64,000 nucleotides of DNA from positions 1 through 64,000 of the forward strand of contig JBMHBT010000017.1 in the NCBI GenBank assembly GCA_049890275.1, given 5' to 3'. Positions 1-8,036 of this stretch are shown here, one piece after another; within the stretch, counting starts at the first letter, position 1; every line of letters starts with the position of its first letter. The position numbers and the translations under genes are program-made. The notes under the pieces were generated by a model, which saw only the letters and a program-made list of their open reading frames with translations, was not told where the DNA came from and made no database searches. Origin of the DNA: UBA7374 sp049890275 (GTDB taxonomy: Bacteria; Verrucomicrobiota; Verrucomicrobiia; Opitutales; Coraliomargaritaceae).

Positions 1-6
1 AGAAAG

Positions 7-353
<347 letters not shown>

Positions 354-780
354 TGAGGTAGGTCAAACGTTGAAGAATGAACAATGAAGGTCGAACAAAT
401 CGAAAGAGAAAAGCCGGAAAGAACCACGTGTGTCTTACGTGGGTTCTTTCAAAGAACGGTATCAAGAATGCTGAAAAGTGGAAGGATGGCAAGAGAAGAT
501 GCCGAATTTGAAACGATGCCTGAACCCAGACATCTCACAGGTTCGACAAGCCCGCCGCAGACAGATTCAGAAGTGCAAGCCAAGCGCAGGTCGATTCGGC
601 GAGGGCGCGCATTGTGAATGTGACAGAGAGCCTGCTCCGAGCTCGCAACGTAACCAGAGTGCGACTGGGGGCCGTGCTTTGGTGAAAACCAAAACCGATA
701 GGCTGTATGGAGAAAAAAACAGAACCTTTTCAGCGGGAAAAAGTAAAAAGTCTTTTCGCTAAAGCGGTGAGATTTTCAGG
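354..780. other. non-coding stretch between ssrA and DAHP synthase
   Basis: This 427-base stretch has no gene I can support. Two overlapping plus-strand open frames (384-617 and 478-762) encode Arg/Ser/Gln-rich peptides without recognisable domains and look like chance frames. The stretch contains the strong hairpin at 417-450 and, on the minus strand, a weak A/T-rich stem followed about a dozen bases later by a run of seven T near 712-720. The latter may end the DAHP synthase transcript. An unrecognised small RNA cannot be excluded. Confidence 0.4.
417..450 (-). terminator. strong hairpin, possible rho-independent terminator upstream of ssrA
   Basis: An inverted repeat with arms GAAAGAACCACGT and ACGTGGGTTCTTTC forms 13 pairs with one bulged G and a seven-base loop. 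On the minus strand it is followed by a pyrimidine-rich tail (CCGGCTTTTCTCTTTC), which fits a terminator that isolates ssrA from upstream minus-strand transcription. On the plus strand no T-run follows. It could instead be a structured 5' element or a protein-binding site. Confidence 0.4.
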
Positions 781-1833
781 CTAATCAAAGAGTGGAGCCA
801 ATGCCGCGTGTGCTTCCTTGATCAGACTCTCTGTGGTATCCCAGTCGATACAGCCATCGGTAATAGAGACCCCGTATTGTAGGTCTTCTACCGGCTGAGG
901 AAAGGGCTGGTTGCCTGCTTGCAGATTACTTTCGATCATGGCTCCGATGATGCTGAAATCGGTCACGCTCTGGCGGACGACTTCGCGAAAGACATCTGGT
1001 TGCTTGGCCGGGTCCTTGGCGCTGTTGGCGTGACTGCAATCGACCATAATCGCAGGAGGCAAACCGGACTGCTCCAGCTTTTCGCGAGTTTGGGCGACCT
1101 CTTCTACACTGTAATTCGGGCCCTTGCTGCCACCGCGTAAAACAATGTGGCAGGCAGGGTTCCCACTCGTAGTCAGCGCGTTGGCTTGTCCCTGATTGTC
1201 CACGCCGAGAAAAGTCTGTGGCTGACTGGCAGCCTTGATCGCATTGGTCGCCACGGAGAGACCTCCGTCCGTGCCGTTTTTGAAGCCCAGCGGCATCGAG
1301 AGACCCGAGGCCATCTGACGGTGGGTTTGGCTCTCGGTTGTGCGGGCACCAACTGCTGACCAGCAAATGAGGTCAGCAATGTATTGCGGAGTGATGGGGT
1401 CGAGTAACTCAGTCGCTGTCGGGATGCCCATGTCGATGACTTCGCGGAGGAAGGTGCGAGCTGTGCGCAAACCTGCCGGGATATCACTCGTACCGTCGAG
1501 ACGTGGGTCCATAATCAAGCCCTTCCAACCAACGGTTGTACGCGGCTTTTCAAAATAGACCCGCATGACCAGTAGAACGCGATCTTCGACCTGCTTGGCC
1601 AGTTCAGCAAAACGACGTGCATATTCGCGGCCGGATTCAATATCGTGAATTGAACAGGGGCCGACCACGAGGAGCAAGCGCCGGTCCTTACCAAAAATGA
1701 TCTCGTTGATCGCCTGGCGTGTCTCGGCTACAAATTTCTCGGCAGCTTCAGATTTTTCGATCTCTTCGCAGAGCGCCAAGGGAGTGGGCAGGCGTGTCTT
1801 CGAAGTAATATTGATATCGGTGACTTTTTTCAC
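781..1833 (-). CDS. 3-deoxy-7-phosphoheptulonate (DAHP) synthase, class I
   Basis: The enzyme condenses phosphoenolpyruvate with erythrose 4-phosphate, the first step of the shikimate pathway for aromatic amino acids. The protein carries the class I AroF/G/H hallmarks: GPCSIHD with the metal-ligand Cys, the RTTVGWKGL active-site lysine, GARTTESQTHRQ, FKNGTDG, VDCSHAN with a metal-ligand His, IESNL with the Glu and TDGCIDW with the Asp. Which E. coli paralogue (aroF, aroG or aroH) it corresponds to cannot be told. The open frame extends upstream to a GTG at 1902, but the extra 23 residues (rich in Phe, Pro and Cys) are not family-like. The GTG at 1833 gives VTDINI, which aligns with the usual N-terminus, so I chose it. 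Neither start has a clear Shine-Dalgarno site. The gene is divergent from ygfZ. Confidence 0.93.
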   Translation of the reverse strand: MKKVTDINITSKTRLPTPLALCEEIEKSEAAEKFVAETRQAINEIIFGKDRRLLLVVGPCSIHDIESGREYARRFAELAKQVEDRVLLVMRVYFEKPRTTVGWKGLIMDPRLDGTSDIPAGLRTARTFLREVIDMGIPTATELLDPITPQYIADLICWSAVGARTTESQTHRQMASGLSMPLGFKNGTDGGLSVATNAIKAASQPQTFLGVDNQGQANALTTSGNPACHIVLRGGSKGPNYSVEEVAQTREKLEQSGLPPAIMVDCSHANSAKDPAKQPDVFREVVRQSVTDFSIIGAMIESNLQAGNQPFPQPVEDLQYGVSITDGCIDWDTTESLIKEAHAALAPLFD

Positions 1834-1938
1834 AGGCGTGGAGGTGTAGTGGAGGGGAGGGCAGGGAACAAGAAAGAAGTTAAATCGTTCGCAACTTGTC
1901 ACGCCCGAAAAGCAGCCTAAAGTGGAGCTTCTTTTACT

Positions 1939-2859
1939 ATGTGCCGCTTACGTTTCTACCAGTCCAGCTACGCCGCCGATTTCACCGCCGAAGGGGAAGA
2001 CGCTGCCGATTTCCTGCAAAGCCAGTTCAGTAACCAGCTCCAACCCTTTGCCTCCGGGCGCTGCACCTATGGTTTGTGGCTGAATGCGAAAGGAAAAGTG
2101 CAGGCCGATGCCTGGGTGCTACAGACAGGGGAAGATTCCTTTCGTATTCTTAGCGAACACTCGGATGGTGTCGCTCTGCGCGCCCACCTTGAGCGACATA
2201 TAGTGGCCGACGAGGTGTCGATTGAAGCAGAGCCAACAAAGTGTTACGGGCTCAGCTTAATCGGCCCAACCGCAGCAGACTTGCTGACTCAAATCGGTTT
2301 TATAGTACCCGGGGAGGGTCAGTATACCAGCAAGGAGCAGACAATCCTCTTTTGCGGGAGACGTTCGGCTCTGCCCGTTTACGAAATTATTTTTCCCCAG
2401 GTGGACGTATTTACCGCAGTCAAAAAACAAGTGGAACAAGCGGGTGCCGAAGCCGCCTCCACCTCCTGGATAGAAGCTCAGCGAATCGCAATCGGGATCC
2501 CCAGGGTGCCACAGGAAATTGGTCCCGAGGATTTACCCGGCGAAGCCGGACTCGTGGGTCACGAAGTCCGCCTTGATAAAGGATGCTTCCTCGGTCAGGA
2601 GGTCGTTGCGCGAATGCACAATGTAGGTCGCCCCCGACGCGGACTCTTTCGGGTCAGTGGCCAAGGAAAACCACCAGGGGTACCTGCCCCAATAAATAAC
2701 GAAGAGGGTTCGGCAGCGGGTACCCTTCGCACTTCCTTCTCTGTCGATTCTACTTGGGAGGGAGTGGCTCTACTCAAACTCCATCAGGCGGAAAAGGGAG
2801 CTACGCTCTCCATAAAGAATAACCCGCTACAAATTCTTGAGCCACTACGAATGCGCTAA
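1939..2859 (+). CDS. ygfZ: folate-binding protein YgfZ/GcvT family
   Basis: YgfZ-type proteins bind tetrahydrofolate and support maturation or repair of iron-sulfur enzymes. The 306-residue protein has the GcvT-like fold sequence and, at residues 214-221, the family signature KGCFLGQE with its conserved cysteine, followed by VVARMHNVGRPRR. This signature separates YgfZ from true aminomethyltransferase GcvT. No glycine-cleavage genes are nearby, which agrees with the YgfZ call. It is transcribed divergently from DAHP synthase across about 105 bases. ATG start; length is typical. Confidence 0.9.
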   Translation: MCRLRFYQSSYAADFTAEGEDAADFLQSQFSNQLQPFASGRCTYGLWLNAKGKVQADAWVLQTGEDSFRILSEHSDGVALRAHLERHIVADEVSIEAEPTKCYGLSLIGPTAADLLTQIGFIVPGEGQYTSKEQTILFCGRRSALPVYEIIFPQVDVFTAVKKQVEQAGAEAASTSWIEAQRIAIGIPRVPQEIGPEDLPGEAGLVGHEVRLDKGCFLGQEVVARMHNVGRPRRGLFRVSGQGKPPGVPAPINNEEGSAAGTLRTSFSVDSTWEGVALLKLHQAEKGATLSIKNNPLQILEPLRMR

Positions 2860-2922
2860 AGCATTTGCCAACCACTTCAGCTAGGTAGCATGGAGCACAA
2901 AACAAACGATCGAAAGTCATTA

Positions 2923-3011
2923 TATGCAGTCAATTTCACTAAAAATGAGTGTAATAACGAAAAAACCCGCCATTTATGCGGTTTCCGAGGCGATTTGCTG
3001 TTGACTGCATA
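2923..3011. promoter_or_regulatory. nested inverted repeats upstream of the HU gene
   Basis: TATGCAGTCAA at 2923-2933 and its exact complement TTGACTGCATA at 3001-3011 form an 11-bp outer stem. They enclose a second hairpin at 2963-2984 (AAACCCGC and GCGGTTT around the loop CATTTAT, one bulge). The second outer arm also contains a -35-like TTGACT, but no convincing -10 follows at 17-18 bases. The structure may be the ygfZ terminator region, an operator or part of the HU promoter. Its role is unknown. Confidence 0.35.
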
Positions 3012-3079
3012 AAACGCAAAAGATCATCATTCAATCGGCTTCGGCCATTCAACCTCAACAAATATAACTTAGTAAATAT

Positions 3080-3358
3080 ATGAACAAAGCAGAACTCGTT
3101 GCAGAAGTACAAAAATCTCTTGGTAGTGACACTTCTAAAGCAGCCGCTGAGCGCGCTGTTGAAGCCGTTGTCGAAGGTATCAAGAAAGGTATCAAGAAGA
3201 AGCCGAACACCGTACAAATTATCGGCTTCGGAACATTTTCTGTAACCAAGCGTGCCGCACGTGATGGCATCAACCCACAGACAGGTGAAAAGATTAAGAT
3301 CAAGGCTTCCAAGTCTGTGAAGTTCAAGCCAGGCGCTGGTTTGAAGGCCATTCTCTAA
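3080..3358 (+). CDS. hup: HU/IHF-family DNA-binding protein
   Basis: A small basic nucleoid protein (92 residues) that bends and compacts DNA as a dimer. It has the N-terminal helical dimerisation part (MNKAELVAEVQKSL), the conserved GFGTFSV turn near residue 50, and the DNA-binding arm RAARDGINPQTGEKIKI with the Asn-Pro that intercalates in this family. The C-terminus KFKPGAGLKAIL is typical of HU. It stands alone, with a strong terminator directly downstream. HU and IHF subunits cannot be separated with certainty by eye, but a solitary gene and the closely HU-like sequence favour HU. Confidence 0.93.
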   Translation: MNKAELVAEVQKSLGSDTSKAAAERAVEAVVEGIKKGIKKKPNTVQIIGFGTFSVTKRAARDGINPQTGEKIKIKASKSVKFKPGAGLKAIL

Positions 3359-3385
3359 AGTCAATCTACCCCACAGTTATTCTCA

Positions 3386-3416
3386 AAAGCCCGTGGCTTC
3401 GGCCATGGGCTTTTTC
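3386..3416 (+). terminator. rho-independent terminator of the HU gene
   Basis: A GC-rich stem, GCCCGTGGC pairing with GCCATGGGC around a TTCG tetraloop, is preceded by A residues and followed by TTTTTCTT. It begins 28 bases after the HU stop codon. This is the clearest intrinsic terminator in the window. Confidence 0.92.
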
Positions 3417-3498
3417 TTCGCACTTGCCAGAAGGTCCTTGTATCTTCTTATTGAGACTCACTTGAGATTAAGAGTTCATCGGTTATAGTATAGTAGTT

Positions 3499-4926
3499 AT
3501 GGCAAAGAATTTATTTGAAAAAGTATGGGATGCCCACGAGGTGCGCACACTGGCAAACGGCCAGACGCAATTGCTCATCGGCACCCACCTGATCCACGAG
3601 GTAACCAGCCCGCAGGCCTTCGGTATGCTCCGAGACAAAGGCCTGTCGGTCAAATACCCGCACCGCACTTTTGCAACGGTCGATCATATCGTACCGACAA
3701 ACGAAGCCGTGGAGCCGTACAGCGACCCGCTGGCTCAGGGCATGATTGAGGAACTGCGTAAAAACTGCGCGGAGTACGGACTCACTTTCTTCGATACCAA
3801 CACCGGCAAGCAGGGAGTCGTCCACATCGTCGGACCGGAGCAGGGGATCACCCAACCCGGCACAACGATCGCCTGCGGTGATTCACACACCGCTACCCAC
3901 GGAGCCTTTGGTGCCATCGCTTTCGGAATCGGCACCAGTCAGGTGCGCGACGTACTCGCTACCCAGACCATTGCCCTCGGCAAACTCAAGGTGCGCCGGA
4001 TCAACGTCGAAGGCAGCCTGCGTCCCGGCGTCTATGCCAAGGATGTCATCCTCCACATTATTCGACTCCTCGGCACCCAGGGCGGCACCGGCTTTGCCTA
4101 CGAATACGGCGGTTCAACATTTGACAACATGACGATGGAGGAGCGCATGACCGTCTGCAACATGTCCATCGAAGGCGGCGCACGCGTCGGCTACGTCAAC
4201 CCCGACGAGACCACCTTTGAGTACCTCAAAGGCCGCCCGTATTCCCCGCAAGGCGAAGCATGGGACGCTGCTGTTGAGAGTTGGCAGTCCTTCGCCTCCG
4301 ACGCCGACTGTAGCTATGATGATGTCGTCGAGATCAACGCATCCGACATCCAGCCAACCGTCACCTGGGGGATCACTCCCGGCCAAGGCGTCGGCATCGA
4401 CGAATCCATTCCCGCAATTGAAGAAGGCGCCACCGCCTCCGAGCGCGAGTCCATCTCCGAAGCTCTCGAGTATATGAAGTTCGAGGGCGGCACACCCGTC
4501 CGCGGAAAAAAGATCGACGTGGCCTTCCTCGGTTCCTGCACCAACGGACGCCTCTCCGACCTGCAGGAGGTGGCCCGTCACCTCGAAGGCCATAAAGTGG
4601 CCGATGGCGTTCAGGCCATCGTTGTGCCGGGTTCGCAAGTCGTGGCAACCATTGCCAAGGAACTTGGCCTCGATAAAATCTTTACCGAAGCCGGCTTCGA
4701 ATGGCGCGGTGCCGGATGCTCTATGTGCCTCGCCATGAACCCAGACAAGCTCGTCGGCGACCAGCTTTGTGCCAGCTCCTCCAACCGCAACTTCAAGGGA
4801 CGGCAGGGCTCGCCCACCGGACGCACGATGCTCATGAGCCCCCTCATGGTTGCCGCCGCAGCCGTCACCGGCGAAGTGACCGACGCACGTGATGTCTTCT
4901 CCGTCAGCCAAACGGTTTCCGCCTAA
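3499..4926 (+). CDS. leuC: 3-isopropylmalate dehydratase large subunit
   Basis: LeuC and LeuD form the aconitase-like enzyme that isomerises 2-isopropylmalate to 3-isopropylmalate in leucine synthesis. The protein (475 residues, usual length) shows the aconitase-family segments GDSHTATHGAFGAIAFGIG and GSCTNGR. The three [4Fe-4S] ligands are at Cys347, Cys407 and Cys410 (GCSMCLAMNPD), the same numbers as in E. coli LeuC. Twenty-eight bases separate it from leuD, so the two are almost certainly one transcript. leuA and leuB are not in the window. Third codon positions are visibly rich in C and G compared with later parts of the window. Confidence 0.97.
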   Translation: MAKNLFEKVWDAHEVRTLANGQTQLLIGTHLIHEVTSPQAFGMLRDKGLSVKYPHRTFATVDHIVPTNEAVEPYSDPLAQGMIEELRKNCAEYGLTFFDTNTGKQGVVHIVGPEQGITQPGTTIACGDSHTATHGAFGAIAFGIGTSQVRDVLATQTIALGKLKVRRINVEGSLRPGVYAKDVILHIIRLLGTQGGTGFAYEYGGSTFDNMTMEERMTVCNMSIEGGARVGYVNPDETTFEYLKGRPYSPQGEAWDAAVESWQSFASDADCSYDDVVEINASDIQPTVTWGITPGQGVGIDESIPAIEEGATASERESISEALEYMKFEGGTPVRGKKIDVAFLGSCTNGRLSDLQEVARHLEGHKVADGVQAIVVPGSQVVATIAKELGLDKIFTEAGFEWRGAGCSMCLAMNPDKLVGDQLCASSSNRNFKGRQGSPTGRTMLMSPLMVAAAAVTGEVTDARDVFSVSQTVSA

Positions 4927-4954
4927 CACTCTTTCATTGTAAAACACACTTCTC

Positions 4955-5554
4955 ATGTCCAGCCAACCCATCCAACAAGTATCCGGACGCGGTGTTCATG
5001 TACCCGGCGACGATGTCGACACCGACCGCATCATCCCCGCACGCTTCATGAAGTGCATCATCTTCGACGGACTCGGCGAGTACCTCTTCTATGACGTACG
5101 CAAAGACGAGTCAGGTGCAGACAAGCCGCACAACCTGAATGACTCCCGCTTCAGCGGAGCCAGCATTCTCGTCAGCGGCAATAACTTTGGCTGTGGCAGC
5201 TCCCGCGCGCACGCCCCGCAGGCCATCCTTCGCGCCGGTTTCAACGCCGTCATCGCCGGCAGTTTCGCCGAGATCTTCTTCGGCAACTCGACCAACCTCG
5301 GCGTCGTATGTGTGACCGCCTCCGACGCCGACCGCGAGAACATCGCCAAGGCCATTGAAGCCGACCCGCAAGTGGAAATCACCATCGACGTCGACGCCTG
5401 CACCATCCGCTTCGGCGACCAGTCCGTACCCTGTGCGATCAAGACCAACGCCCGCGAGTCACTCCTCTCCGGCAACTTTGATCCGCTCAATGAGCTGCTC
5501 GAAGGCGCCGATGCGGTGAAAGCCACAGCGAGCAAGCTGGCCTACATGTCCTGA
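4955..5554 (+). CDS. leuD: 3-isopropylmalate dehydratase small subunit
   Basis: The swivel-domain partner of LeuC. At 199 residues it is full length for the LeuD family. Recognisable parts are DDVDTDRIIPARFMK near the N-terminus and the substrate-specificity region with NNFGCGSSRAHAPQAI, followed by AEIFFGNSTNLGVV. It sits directly behind leuC in the same operon. No terminator is apparent between leuD and the next gene. Confidence 0.97.
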   Translation: MSSQPIQQVSGRGVHVPGDDVDTDRIIPARFMKCIIFDGLGEYLFYDVRKDESGADKPHNLNDSRFSGASILVSGNNFGCGSSRAHAPQAILRAGFNAVIAGSFAEIFFGNSTNLGVVCVTASDADRENIAKAIEADPQVEITIDVDACTIRFGDQSVPCAIKTNARESLLSGNFDPLNELLEGADAVKATASKLAYMS

Positions 5555-5816
5555 CCCAAGCGATGCAAACGTGCTTTCGAATCTAAAAAATAGATGAATA
5601 TCTGCCGGTTATTCAGCCAGATTTCGATTGCATCGCATTCAAAATCCGTTCTCCAAAAAGGTTTTTTGAAATCACTTTGGCGAGAAGCGCGCATCGCTGC
5701 CCATCCGTGTGGCAGTCACGTATATCTATACGCTCCTTTGCACGTCGGTTGCGGAGCACACTTCTCATCCGATTGCATCGATTGAGTTCAACCCTTCAGC
5801 CGAGCAAATCATCCAA

Positions 5817-6389
5817 ATGGACCTGCTAGCCAATACCGGAATCTTCGCTTATCCGCTCGTCCTCTTTTCCTTTATTGCCGTCTTCATCACCGTCGAGCGA
5901 TTGATCTCCCTGCGCAACGCAGCCGTGATTCCCAACCACATGGTTGTCGCCTTCGTTGAAAGCCGGATCGAGCAGATGGAGGCCGACCTACGATCCGTCA
6001 TGGGTCGCATCGTCTGCTTCTGCCGCGAACGCCAGCCCGACGCCGAGGCCCTCAACGCCTTTGCCCGGCTGGAGATCTCCCGTATGGAGCGGGGCGTCTT
6101 TCTCCTTGAGATCATCGTCGGTGCCGCCCCCTTACTCGGACTACTCGGCACCGTCACCGGGCTCACCCAAGTCTTCGGTGGCTTTTCCCTTGAGACTGGT
6201 CTGCCCGATCCGGGTGTCTTTATTTCCGGTATCGCCCTAGCACTCAACACCACTATCCTCGGACTCGCCGTGGCCATTCCCGCCCTCGTCGCACACGCCT
6301 ATCTTGTCCGCCGCATCGATTCCCTCGCTGCCCGCATCAGCGTCGGCGTCGAATGCCTCGTCGAACAAGCCAAACGGAGTCAGGACTGA
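5817..6389 (+). CDS. exbB: ExbB/TolQ-type proton channel protein
   Basis: The channel subunit of an inner-membrane proton-driven complex of the ExbB/TolQ/MotA family. From the chosen ATG it has 190 residues, with a first membrane helix at about 10-30 (YPLVLFSFIAVFITVERL). The core follows: GAAPLLGLLGTVTGLTQVF and ISGIALALNTTILGLAVAIPAL, holding the second and third helices and the conserved Thr/Ser positions. The open frame runs upstream to 5709, but the extra 36 residues are not family-like. Its stop overlaps the ExbD start (TGATG), so the two are translationally coupled. No TonB or outer-membrane receptor gene is adjacent, so the driven partner is unknown. Confidence 0.9.
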   Translation: MDLLANTGIFAYPLVLFSFIAVFITVERLISLRNAAVIPNHMVVAFVESRIEQMEADLRSVMGRIVCFCRERQPDAEALNAFARLEISRMERGVFLLEIIVGAAPLLGLLGTVTGLTQVFGGFSLETGLPDPGVFISGIALALNTTILGLAVAIPALVAHAYLVRRIDSLAARISVGVECLVEQAKRSQD

Positions 6390-6793
6390 TGCAGGCCGTG
6401 GGCTCGAACCGAAGCGGTCGCCGCACCCCTGCGATCAATATAGTTCCCCTCGTCGATGTGCTCACCGTCCTCGTCTTCTTCTTCATGGTTACCATGCAGT
6501 TCAAGACGATGAGCGCCCTTAATATTACCGCTCCCGAGATCGAGACAGCGGGCAAAAACCGCGTGACGGAGACAATCATTATCGCCCTCGACCAAGAGGG
6601 GCAGCTCTACCTCAACGACCGCCCGCTGGAAAAAGAAGCTTTTGAACAGGCTATTCGAATCGCTGGAGAAGCCACCCCGGACGCACCCGTCCTCCTTATC
6701 GCCGACGAGGATGTGCCGCTCAAGCACATGACCGAAGTCATGGACCTCTGCCGCTCCAACCGCCTGAACAAGGTCCGCCTGCAGTCCCGCTAA
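6389..6793 (+). CDS. exbD: ExbD/TolR-type biopolymer transport protein
   Basis: The partner of ExbB that spans the membrane once and reaches into the periplasm. From the ATG overlapping the exbB stop it has 134 residues. The short cytoplasmic N-terminus leads into INIVPLVDVLTVLVFFFM, in which Asp23 is at the position of the essential proton-binding Asp of ExbD/TolR. The periplasmic part ends with DAPVLLIADEDVPLKHMTEVMDLC, typical of the ExbD fold. An upstream ATG at 6353 lies inside exbB and is less likely. Confidence 0.9.
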   Translation: MQAVGSNRSGRRTPAINIVPLVDVLTVLVFFFMVTMQFKTMSALNITAPEIETAGKNRVTETIIIALDQEGQLYLNDRPLEKEAFEQAIRIAGEATPDAPVLLIADEDVPLKHMTEVMDLCRSNRLNKVRLQSR

Positions 6794-6885
6794 AACCGGT
6801 TCATTTCCGAGAGACAATACAGGGGGTCCGCCAAGATACGCGAAGCAACGGAATCTTCCCGCGAAGAAATTCGAAGGAAACTGCC

Positions 6886-6990
6886 CACGAATCAGCACGA
6901 ATCGGCACGAATCATTTTAATAGTGCATCGCTTGGCGTCTTGTAGGTTTCTTCGCGATATTCCATCCGTGTCCATCCGGGTTTATCCGTG
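6886..6990. repeat. 10-base-phased repeats in a convergent intergenic region
   Basis: Three 10-base units (CACGAATCAG, CACGAATCGG, CACGAATCAT) lie at 6886-6915. A second trio (TCCATCCGTG, TCCATCCGGG, TTTATCCGTG) lies at 6961-6990, followed by GTTAAAAACTTTGTG. The two trios are roughly complementary in the CGTG/CACG parts and could fold back on each other. Similar ATCCGTG-type intergenic repeats are, to my knowledge, scattered in many bacterial genomes. The stretch lies between the convergent exbD and PEP-CTERM genes. Confidence 0.6.
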
Positions 6991-7061
6991 GTTAAAAACT
7001 TTGTGTTTTTGTCGGTTCGAGTTATGGGATTGTAACTTCGGTAAATGCACCCTGACTGGGG

Positions 7062-8006
7062 TTAGTGGAGGAAGCGTAAGCGGCGGCGGGCGATGAGGCC
7101 GGTCAGGGCAAGCAAGCCCGTGTAGAGAGCGAAGTCCGCCGGTTCAGGGATGGGAGGATGCGCTTCAACGGAAACATTATCGAGAATGAAGGAAGAAGTG
7201 GGGTCCAAGAGCTCAATATTGAAGCGCAGGTAGAGGGTGCTGTAATATGGATTTTCCGCTCTTCCCATTGAATCTAGCATGCTAGCCAACCCACCCCCAT
7301 GGTTTTCTTCCCTTTCTTCGCCATCCTCAAACATGAGAGCTCCAGTGATGATATCATCATTGTAGATGATATCATACCAATCGGGAAGATCCTCCCGTAG
7401 GTGTGTTTCGTCAAACACCCCATCATGCGAGATCTGCAGGGTGACTTTGGTGCGACCACCGATGCTCTTGCCCCCGAAATAATAGCCATAATAGTCCGTG
7501 CCCCCTGATATCATCTCATTCCACATATTTGCTTCGCTGTTGTAATAGCCTTCTAAGGTCTCGTTGATAGCGAAGGTGATGCTGGTGCTTTGGGTGATCG
7601 CTAGACCACTGGGTCCGGCATGGGCCTGCCCCGCTGCGCGTTGGGCGGCATAGTCATCGTAGCGGATGGGATCCGGTAATGTCGACATCCCCTGATAATA
7701 GTCCGCTATATGGGGCACTGAATTGCGCCCTGCATTTAGATTCGCTCCGCCGCGTATGCCAGTACCGCTCCCGGATCCATGACTGCCGTTAAAATAGAGC
7801 GTACCGAAGGGATGGGCCGCTAAGCCGACTTCAGTTTCCCAAGTGTATTCCGTATAATTAGCGGAGAGTTTACCGTTGAAGCCGGAAAGATCACCATCAG
7901 CCGGGATCTGCGAAAAATCCCAGCCGACCATTAGTCTTGCCTGCAAGGTGTTGCCCAAAAGGAGGAAAAAACAGAAAGTAGTGAGTGGATAAAAAGATAT
8001 TTTCAA
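7062..8006 (-). CDS. PEP-CTERM sorting domain protein, exported
   Basis: A 314-residue secreted or surface protein of unknown function. It begins with a signal peptide (about residues 1-22, ending ...TLQA). It ends with the PEP-CTERM signal: PIPEPADFALYTGLLALTGL (Pro-Glu-Pro box, hydrophobic helix) followed by the basic tail ARRRLRFLH. In known systems this signal is recognised by exosortase (EpsH) and linked to exopolysaccharide export. No exosortase lies in the window. The middle part is rich in Gly, Ser, Tyr and Asp and resembles beta-sandwich surface domains, but I recognise no catalytic motif. It follows the 1547-residue exported protein with a 30-base gap and is probably co-transcribed. 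Confidence 0.88.
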   Translation of the reverse strand: MKISFYPLTTFCFFLLLGNTLQARLMVGWDFSQIPADGDLSGFNGKLSANYTEYTWETEVGLAAHPFGTLYFNGSHGSGSGTGIRGGANLNAGRNSVPHIADYYQGMSTLPDPIRYDDYAAQRAAGQAHAGPSGLAITQSTSITFAINETLEGYYNSEANMWNEMISGGTDYYGYYFGGKSIGGRTKVTLQISHDGVFDETHLREDLPDWYDIIYNDDIITGALMFEDGEEREENHGGGLASMLDSMGRAENPYYSTLYLRFNIELLDPTSSFILDNVSVEAHPPIPEPADFALYTGLLALTGLIARRRLRFLH

Positions 8007-8036
8007 GGGTGTGAGTATGTTTCGGGTTTATTTGGT

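Noticed and set aside
384..762. Two overlapping plus-strand frames between ssrA and DAHP synthase
   Set aside because: Compositionally odd, no domain, and one runs through a strong hairpin. Nothing supports translation.
1834..1902. Extended N-terminus of DAHP synthase from GTG 1902
   Set aside because: The extra 23 residues do not resemble the family, and the GTG at 1833 gives the normal N-terminus.
4114..4971. 285-codon minus-strand frame across leuC
   Set aside because: It is antisense to a gene with all catalytic cysteines in place and owes its length to GC-rich codons.
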